NCBI GenBank assembly: GCA_035447605.1
Contig: DAOTHJ010000012.1
Location: forward strand, 1-61,468
Direction: 5' to 3'
DNA from: UMGS1668 sp035447605
GTDB taxonomy: Bacteria > Bacillota > Clostridia > Oscillospirales > Ruminococcaceae
DNA: 61,468 nucleotides
Position numbers and translations under genes: made by a program. Shown one piece after another: positions 56,441 to 61,468 of this stretch. Under the pieces are notes generated by a model. The model saw only the letters and a list, made by a program, of their open reading frames with translations. It had not been told where the DNA came from and made no database searches. Every line of letters begins with the position of its first letter. The stretch's first letter is position 1.

Positions 56441-56476
56441 AAGGCCGTATCAAATTTTCGACAGGAGGAATTTACT

Positions 56477-57487
56477 ATGATTAAACTCGGTATCAATGGT
56501 TTCGGAAGAATCGGCAGACTTGTTTTCCGCGCTGCGGCCGCTGAACCTGAGAAATACGAAATTCTCGGCGTCAACGATCCTTTTGAAGACGCCGAGTACA
56601 TGGCTTACATGGTCAAATACGACACCGTTCATGGCAAATTTGATGGCGAAATTTATGCGAAAGACGGAAAGCTCGTCGTAAACGGCAGAGAAATCGCCGT
56701 TTTTGACTGCAAGGACCCCAAGGAGATCCCGTGGGGAGAGCTCGGTGTCGAATACGTCGTCGAATCCACCGGCGTCTTTAAGACGATCGACACCGCCCGC
56801 GCCCACATCGAGGCCGGCGCGCGCAAGGTTCTGATCACCGCCCCTTCCAAGGATGCGCCGATGTTCGTCATGGGCGTCAACAACGACTCCTATACCCCCG
56901 ACATTGACATCCTCTCCAACGCCTCCTGCACCACCAACTGCCTCGCCCCGCTCGCCAAAGTCATCAACGACAGCTTCGGCATCAAAGAGGGCCTGATGAC
57001 CACCGTTCATGCCGTCACGGGCACACAGAAGACCGTCGACGCCACCTCCAAAAAGGACTGGAGAGGCGGGCGCGCCTCCAACGGCAACATCATTCCGTCT
57101 TCCACCGGCGCCGCCAAAGCGGTCGGCAAGGTCATCCCTTCGCTGAACGGCAAACTCACCGGCATGGCTTTCCGCGTTCCGACGCTGGATGTCTCCGTCG
57201 TCGACCTGACCGTCAACCTCGAGAAGCCGGCTACCTACGAGGAGATCTGCGCCGCGCTCAAGAAAGCCTCCGAAGGCAGCATGAAGGGCATCCTCGGCTA
57301 CACCGACGAGGACGTCGTCTCCAGCGATTTTACGGGCGACCCCCGCTCCTCCATCTTCGACGCCAAAGCCGGCATCCAGATGAGCGACACCTTCGTTAAG
57401 CTGGTCTCCTGGTACGACAACGAATGGGGCTACAGCTGCCGCGTGCTCGACCTGCTCTCCTATATTGATTCCGTCGATAAGAAATAA
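56477..57487 (+). CDS. gapA: Glyceraldehyde-3-phosphate dehydrogenase
   Basis: GAPDH oxidises glyceraldehyde-3-phosphate in glycolysis, making NADH. The 336-residue product starts IKLGINGFGRIGRLVFRAAA and has the catalytic cysteine in LSNASCTTNCLAPLAKVI, then HAVTGTQKTVD, GAAKAVGKVIPSLNGKLTGM and WYDNEWGYSCRVLDLL. It is complete and typical. GGAGGAA precedes the ATG. Codon use is highly biased to C-ending codons, as expected for a highly expressed gene. A strong terminator follows at once. Confidence 0.98.
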   Translation: MIKLGINGFGRIGRLVFRAAAAEPEKYEILGVNDPFEDAEYMAYMVKYDTVHGKFDGEIYAKDGKLVVNGREIAVFDCKDPKEIPWGELGVEYVVESTGVFKTIDTARAHIEAGARKVLITAPSKDAPMFVMGVNNDSYTPDIDILSNASCTTNCLAPLAKVINDSFGIKEGLMTTVHAVTGTQKTVDATSKKDWRGGRASNGNIIPSSTGAAKAVGKVIPSLNGKLTGMAFRVPTLDVSVVDLTVNLEKPATYEEICAALKKASEGSMKGILGYTDEDVVSSDFTGDPRSSIFDAKAGIQMSDTFVKLVSWYDNEWGYSCRVLDLLSYIDSVDKK

Positions 57488-57506
57488 TTGACACAAAGTG
57501 AATTTC

Positions 57507-57540
57507 ATCCCCTCCGTCTCCGGCGGAGGGGATTTTTTTC
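57507..57540 (+). terminator. Terminator after gapA
   Basis: ATCCCCTCCG (57507-57516) pairs with CGGAGGGGAT (57524-57533), followed by seven T. Confidence 0.94.
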
Positions 57541-57585
57541 GGCTCTTCTTTCAAATCGGTGGGCCTTCCGGAAAAAGCGCAGAAA

Positions 57586-57626
57586 AAAGCCGCCTCTCTT
57601 TCCCGGAGGAAAAAGAAGACGGCTTT
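57586..57626 (-). terminator. Terminator of the zinc-ribbon/DUF2752 cluster
   Basis: AAAGCCG (57586-57592) and CGGCTTT (57620-57626), with inner TCTTT/AAAGA pairing; T-rich on the minus strand. Confidence 0.7.
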
Positions 57627-57647
57627 GAAAATACGGATTTCGGATGC

Positions 57648-58088
57648 TCAGCCGCAGAAGACTGAGGCGTTCCGGATGACTTTATCCCGGATGAAGTAAT
57701 CCCAGATGCAGAGAAGCGCGAACACCACCCCGCCGAGAATAAAGTTGAGCACGGCGGTGACGATGATGTTGGTCAGCCCACTGTCGTAGGCCCGATAGAC
57801 CTCCGGGTTCCCCGGCACGACCGTCTCGCTGAGGCTGAGGCGCCGGATGCCCATCACCAGGTTCCAGACGCCGGCGATGATCGTGATGCAGCCGAGGATC
57901 TGGATGCTGCCGATGACGATCCAGAGAATGGCGGAGGTGCGGGTGTCGTCACGGATTTCTTTGACGATCTCCTCGGCGGGTGTTCTCGGCGGCTGAACGA
58001 TAGGGGGTTCCTGACCCAGTTTTCTTCCGCAGCCCGGGCAGAAGGCGTAGCCTTCCGGGACTTCTTTTCCGCAGTTAGAGCACAACAT
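57648..58088 (-). CDS. Zinc-ribbon membrane protein
   Basis: The product (146 residues) has an N-terminal zinc ribbon (MLCSNCGKEVPEGYAFCPGC, two CxxC pairs), a linker, and three to four membrane helices (ILWIVIGSIQILGCITIIAG, IIVTAVLNFILGGVVFALLC). Function unknown. The ATG at 58088 is preceded by AAAGGAAAA. It is the last of a three-gene minus-strand cluster of small membrane proteins that also includes DUF2752 and CD225 proteins. Confidence 0.82.
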   Translation of the reverse strand: MLCSNCGKEVPEGYAFCPGCGRKLGQEPPIVQPPRTPAEEIVKEIRDDTRTSAILWIVIGSIQILGCITIIAGVWNLVMGIRRLSLSETVVPGNPEVYRAYDSGLTNIIVTAVLNFILGGVVFALLCIWDYFIRDKVIRNASVFCG

Positions 58089-58123
58089 AGGCAATTTTCC
58101 TTTCTGAATAAAACCCTCGCGGG

Positions 58124-58567
58124 TCAGATAAAGGTCGGCGCGAGGAACAAAAAGGCCGGCAGATTCCGCAGAATGCCGAACGCCAGCACCACCGCAAGAA
58201 TCACCCAGAGCGGCGTTACCGGTACCCGGCGGGAGACGCGATCCTCTCCGTATCGCACAAAACTATATCCGAGCGCGAGAAAATAGGCGGCAAAAAACGG
58301 GAAGAGCAGCGTAAACGCCGCATTGTACCGCAGCGCCTTATAAAACTGAAAATGCAGGAGGGCCCGAAGCGCCCTGGATGCGCCGCAGCCGGAGCAGTAC
58401 AGCCCCGTCAGCTCGTGCACGAGACAGGGAAAGCCGATCCCCGTGCCGTCCGCGGTATTCCATATCCAAAAAAGCCCCGCGCCCGCCAGCACGCAGAGTA
58501 CGGCGGCAAAAGCGGCCCGTACCCGGAGCTTCCCAAAATCCGGGCGCGGAAGCCTGATGTTTTTCAT
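58124..58567 (-). CDS. DUF2752 membrane protein
   Basis: The 147-residue product has the DUF2752 signature PCLVHELTGLYCSGCGASRA, with its CxxC in a TGLYCxGCG loop, flanked by three to four membrane helices. The family has no proven function. It lies 3 bp after the CD225 gene, so the two are almost certainly cotranscribed. Confidence 0.88.
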   Translation of the reverse strand: MKNIRLPRPDFGKLRVRAAFAAVLCVLAGAGLFWIWNTADGTGIGFPCLVHELTGLYCSGCGASRALRALLHFQFYKALRYNAAFTLLFPFFAAYFLALGYSFVRYGEDRVSRRVPVTPLWVILAVVLAFGILRNLPAFLFLAPTFI

Positions 58568-58570
58568 TTA

Positions 58571-59056
58571 TTAATAATAGCCGTAGTATTGGTAACTCTC
58601 AATGTCGCTCGTGATAGTCTCGAGCATGCCCGCGCCGCCGGCAAGCATCCCGATGATGATGGTCAGGATGCCGACCGCAACCGTGATGATGATGCAGATC
58701 AGGGCCCGTTTGGCCGCTTTATCCGCCTCTTCATAGTTGCCCATCCTGTTGTTGCTGTTGATCTGGGCGGCAAAAATGATGGAAAGGACGCCCGGAATCA
58801 GGCTGAAACAGGTGCATCCGCAGAGCACCGTGGAGACGATGGCAAGAACCAGATAAAGAGTGAAATTCCCGTTTGGCTGGCCGCCGGCATAGGACGGATC
58901 CTGCCGAACCGGCGCGGCCTCCCGATATTCGGAATACTCCGGCGGAACTTCCTGATACACGTCGTCGTGTTTCTCGTCTTCCCGCAGCTTCGCCCCGCAG
59001 TATCCGCAGAATGTCGCATCGTCCGGCAGTTCCGCTCCGCAGCTCTTACAGTTCAT
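58571..59056 (-). CDS. Zinc-ribbon plus CD225/dispanin-like membrane protein
   Basis: The product (161 residues) has an N-terminal zinc ribbon (MNCKSCGAELPDDATFCGYC), a flexible linker, and two membrane helices with the CD225/dispanin pattern: GVLSIIFAAQINSNNRMGNY, then EEADKAAKRALICIIITV. In animals the family includes interferon-induced IFITM proteins; bacterial members are uncharacterised. The ATG at 59056 follows GGGAGGG. Genes of this kind are often found near DUF2752 genes in Firmicutes, as here. Confidence 0.85.
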   Translation of the reverse strand: MNCKSCGAELPDDATFCGYCGAKLREDEKHDDVYQEVPPEYSEYREAAPVRQDPSYAGGQPNGNFTLYLVLAIVSTVLCGCTCFSLIPGVLSIIFAAQINSNNRMGNYEEADKAAKRALICIIITVAVGILTIIIGMLAGGAGMLETITSDIESYQYYGYY

Positions 59057-59227
59057 ATGATTCCCTCCCGTTAAAACAATTCGGATAGATCTTGAAAAAG
59101 GCAAGGCCCGGCAGAAACGGGTGCCGGAACCGGCCGTCATCTTATAGATGTATTATATTTTATCATAAAATCCTATTTAATCAACCGCTTCACCTGGAAT
59201 CTCTTTTTAAGAATTTCTTCCTCTCCG

Positions 59228-59256
59228 TTGCGAAAGCGCAGCGCGGATGGTAAAAT
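59228..59256 (+). promoter_or_regulatory. Promoter of the oppA-like gene
   Basis: TTGCGA (59228-59233), a 17-bp spacer and TAAAAT (59251-59256). Confidence 0.65.
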
Positions 59257-59346
59257 AGATTCCGGTATCCGGCCGCCTTCGGGCGCATCAGCTCCCGCGG
59301 CCGGCTTTAATCTTCGGACGGCGGACAGAAGAAGGGAGGGCGTTCC

Positions 59347-60927
59347 ATGAAATTCAAAGCGCTGCTGCTGGCGGCTCTGATGGTGGTACTACCCTGCTTC
59401 TCCGGCTGCTCCACCGTCAACTCCACCATGGGCTTCGACATCCGTGCCGCGCTCGGCACCTACGATCCGCAACTTGCCTCCGACGAATCCACACTGCTGA
59501 TCATCGAAAACTGCTTTGAAGGCTTGCTCAAAAAGGACGCGGACGGCAACATCATCGGCGGCGCGGCAAAAGAATGGGAGGTCTCTGAAGACGGCCTCAC
59601 CTACACGTTTACGCTTCGGAACAACCTCATGTGGAGCGACGGCGAGACCGCTCTCACCGCGGACGATTTTGTCTTTGCCTTTCACCGGCTGTTTGAGAAA
59701 CAGACCGGCGCGCCTCTGCGCAGCGATTTTATCTCCATGAGCGGCGCGGAAGAAATTCTTTATGAAAATGCGGATGTCTCCCGGCTTGGCATCTCCGCGC
59801 CGGATGAGCACACCGTCGTCATCAAGCTTGCCTACCCGGATGCGCTCTTCCCGGAGCTGCTGACCACGGCAGCGGCCTCCCCCTGCAATGAGGCCTTTTT
59901 TGACGGCACCCGCGGCCGGTATGGGCAGAATCTCGATTATATCCTCTTCAACGGGCCTTATTACGTCCGCAGGGTGAATTCCTCCTACTATGTGCTTTCA
60001 CCGAACCCAAGCTATCACGGCGGAAATCTGTTCTATCAGGATATCTATGTTTACGTCCGGGACGAGGAGGATTATGACCCCTATTCCCGGCTGACCGAAG
60101 AAAAAATCGACGGCGCCGTCGCCGATTATACGGATCTTTCGGCCCTATACGACAGCGGCTTCCGGATCGGCGGCACAGAGGATACGCTCTGGATCCTCCT
60201 CTTTAACGAGGACGACGACTATTTTGCCTCAAAGAACATCCGCCGTGCCTTCGCCTACGCCGCAGACAAGAGCCTGATGGAAGCCGCCCTGCCCGGCAAC
60301 CTGCGCATCGCGGACACCTACGTCCCCGGCGCGGTCACGATCGGCGGCATCAGCTACCGGGAACAGGCCGGAGACAGTTTCGTCGGCTTCGGCTACGACG
60401 CCGACTTTGCCGGAGAACTGCTGAAGGACGGCCTTGCGGAGCTTGGCAGCGAGAATCTGCCGACGCTCTCGATCCTCTGCCCGGAGGAATTCCTCGGCGT
60501 CATGGGGTACCTGCAAAAATCCATTCAGGAGAACCTTGCCACGTTCGTCAACCTCGTCCCGGCATCCGAGGAGGAGATCTCCGCCGCCGTCTCCTCAGGA
60601 ACCTATCAGATTGCGCTGGTCTCCCGAACGCCGCAGTACAACAATCCGTCCGCCATCCTCTCCGGTTTTGTCGGTACGGATGAGACCGGAGCCGACGGAA
60701 CCGTATCTTCCGCTCCGGATTTCGGCGCTGTGCTGCGCGACGCCGCGGATTCCGGCAGCTTTTCGGAATCGGTCGGGAATTATGCCCTCGCCGAGGAGAT
60801 GCTGCTTCAGGAAATGCCCGCGCTCCCTGTTTTCTATGAGACTTCCTACTTCGCCGGATCCGGAAAAATCACCGGGCTTTCGTATTCCCCCTTCGGCGGA
60901 CACATCCGATTTGAATATTGCCGCTGA
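59347..60927 (+). CDS. Oligopeptide-type ABC transporter substrate-binding lipoprotein
   Basis: The 526-residue product has a lipoprotein signal with a lipobox ending at Cys21 (LPCFSGC). The SBP family 5 domain follows: STLLIIENCFEGLLKKDADG, AAKEWEVSEDGLTYTFTLRN, NLMWSDGETALTADDFVFAF, ILFNGPYYVRRVN and NIRRAFAYAADKSLM. It binds oligopeptides or similar ligands. No permease or ATPase genes are adjacent, so it serves transporters encoded elsewhere or acts alone. GGGAGGG precedes the ATG. Confidence 0.92.
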   Translation: MKFKALLLAALMVVLPCFSGCSTVNSTMGFDIRAALGTYDPQLASDESTLLIIENCFEGLLKKDADGNIIGGAAKEWEVSEDGLTYTFTLRNNLMWSDGETALTADDFVFAFHRLFEKQTGAPLRSDFISMSGAEEILYENADVSRLGISAPDEHTVVIKLAYPDALFPELLTTAAASPCNEAFFDGTRGRYGQNLDYILFNGPYYVRRVNSSYYVLSPNPSYHGGNLFYQDIYVYVRDEEDYDPYSRLTEEKIDGAVADYTDLSALYDSGFRIGGTEDTLWILLFNEDDDYFASKNIRRAFAYAADKSLMEAALPGNLRIADTYVPGAVTIGGISYREQAGDSFVGFGYDADFAGELLKDGLAELGSENLPTLSILCPEEFLGVMGYLQKSIQENLATFVNLVPASEEEISAAVSSGTYQIALVSRTPQYNNPSAILSGFVGTDETGADGTVSSAPDFGAVLRDAADSGSFSESVGNYALAEEMLLQEMPALPVFYETSYFAGSGKITGLSYSPFGGHIRFEYCR

Positions 60928-60967
60928 CCGCCGGGCCTGTTTTTTGAGAGCCGGCGGTCTCTTTTTC
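60926..60967 (+). terminator. Terminator after the oppA-like gene
   Basis: GACCGCCGG (60926-60934) pairs with CCGGCGGTC (60951-60959), followed by a T-rich run. The stem begins within the stop codon. Confidence 0.88.
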
Positions 60968-61068
60968 CGGGGTGAGAAACCCCGGATTTTTTGTAAGTAT
61001 TTACTATTACAAAACGTTAGTTTTTGTTAACTTGCCTTTAAACAACGGTTACAACCATGTCACGATTG

Positions 61069-61097
61069 TTGACAAAGACGAAATCCCGGGGTATGAT
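61069..61097 (+). promoter_or_regulatory. Promoter of the secreted HAD lipoprotein
   Basis: TTGACA (61069-61074), a 17-bp spacer and TATGAT (61092-61097). Confidence 0.85.
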
Positions 61098-61189
61098 ATA
61101 AGAGTAAACGTGCGGGCAGGTTTTGAGTGACCCGGACCGTGTGTTTATCAAAAGAGCGTAAATGACAAAAAACGTAAGGAGTGTCACTA

Positions 61190-61468
61190 TGAGAAAAATT
61201 CTGGCTATTCTCCTCGCTCTGTTGATGGTTCTTTCTTTCGCGGCCTGCACAGGCACGGAAGAACCTGTTGAAGAGCCCTCTAGCGAGGCAACTTCCGGCG
61301 AACCCACTCCGGAAGAGACCGGCGTTCATCTTGAGCGCGACGATTGGGCTGACGACGTCAAAGTTGCCGTCAACGATTTCGTCGACGCTTACGGCGTTAA
61401 TGGCGAAGGCTATGACGCCGAAGCTCATCCGTATGTTGTTTTCGACTTTGATAACACCTGCTCCATCT
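61190..61468 (+). CDS. Secreted HAD-type phosphatase lipoprotein, N-terminal part (cut by window edge)
   Basis: The visible 93 residues start with a lipoprotein signal (MRKILAILLALLMVLSFAAC, lipid Cys20), then an acidic Ser/Glu/Pro linker, then WADDVKVAVNDFVDAYGVNG and YVVFDFDNTCSI at the very edge. The DFDNT stretch is HAD motif I with its nucleophilic Asp. It is therefore likely an extracellular phosphatase. The rest is outside the window, so family and substrate cannot be fixed. GTAAGGAG precedes the ATG. Its codons are richer in A+T than those of the neighbours. Confidence 0.8.

Overview
This window is a GC-rich (roughly 58-60% by eye) chromosomal segment from a low-copy, Gram-positive anaerobe, most likely a member of the Clostridia (Bacillota), probably gut-associated. 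The evidence is an hrcA-grpE-dnaK-dnaJ-prmA heat-shock operon with a CIRCE operator, a T-box leader in front of alaS, SpoVG, a GSIII-type glutamine synthetase, methylglyoxal synthase, a flavodiiron protein with rubredoxin, a sortase, and many lipoproteins. The taxonomic placement is inference from gene content. No phage, insertion sequence, CRISPR array or rRNA operon was seen. One tRNA gene is present.

Layout. 1-2,555: holA (cut by the window edge) and comEC, minus strand. 2,650-5,560: spoVG, then murC, followed by a ~370-bp array of ~60-bp hairpin-bearing repeats and a small unknown gene. 5,864-11,705: heat-shock operon read leftwards from a CIRCE-controlled promoter. 11,700-12,330: spacer with a 125-bp direct repeat. 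12,352-19,521: an eight-gene minus-strand run (minD-like, mgsA, hisS, aspS, pncC/cinA C-terminal, a HAD phosphatase, a LUD protein, an HD hydrolase) from one strong promoter. 19,633-23,240: divergent promoter, T-box, alaS and a HIT protein. 23,334-27,307: sbcDC. 27,688-30,658: an alanine-transaminase-like gene, an SDR and a GNAT. 31,030-32,500: rubredoxin and flavodiiron protein. 32,538-36,359: a MacB-type ABC exporter operon whose middle gene is broken by an in-frame stop. 36,652-39,465: lipoprotein, HEAT-like protein, YhfC-type intramembrane protease and HAD genes. 39,826-45,734: prfC, pyrG (with an attenuator-like leader) and glnN. 45,735-48,242: 149-bp direct repeat, a probably frameshifted small gene, then cheB and cheR. 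48,340-54,195: HTH regulator, secreted subtilase, GNAT, tRNA-Ala and sortase. 54,304-61,468: DMT transporter, orphan histidine kinase, gapA, a zinc-ribbon/DUF2752/CD225 membrane cluster, an OppA-type lipoprotein and a truncated secreted HAD lipoprotein.

Most of the window is core housekeeping: translation (three aminoacyl-tRNA synthetases, RF3, tRNA-Ala), protein folding, cell wall, nucleotide and nitrogen metabolism, and DNA repair. The less expected material lies between genes. There are four unrelated clusters of intergenic direct repeats. In two of them (4,741-5,140 and 11,927-12,170) copies that differ in sequence keep their palindromes through paired changes, which suggests structured RNA or DNA elements. 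Other items for a second look are a pyrG leader with three mutually exclusive hairpins, a perfect 14-bp hairpin just upstream of an isolated cheR-cheB pair, and two genes that appear broken.
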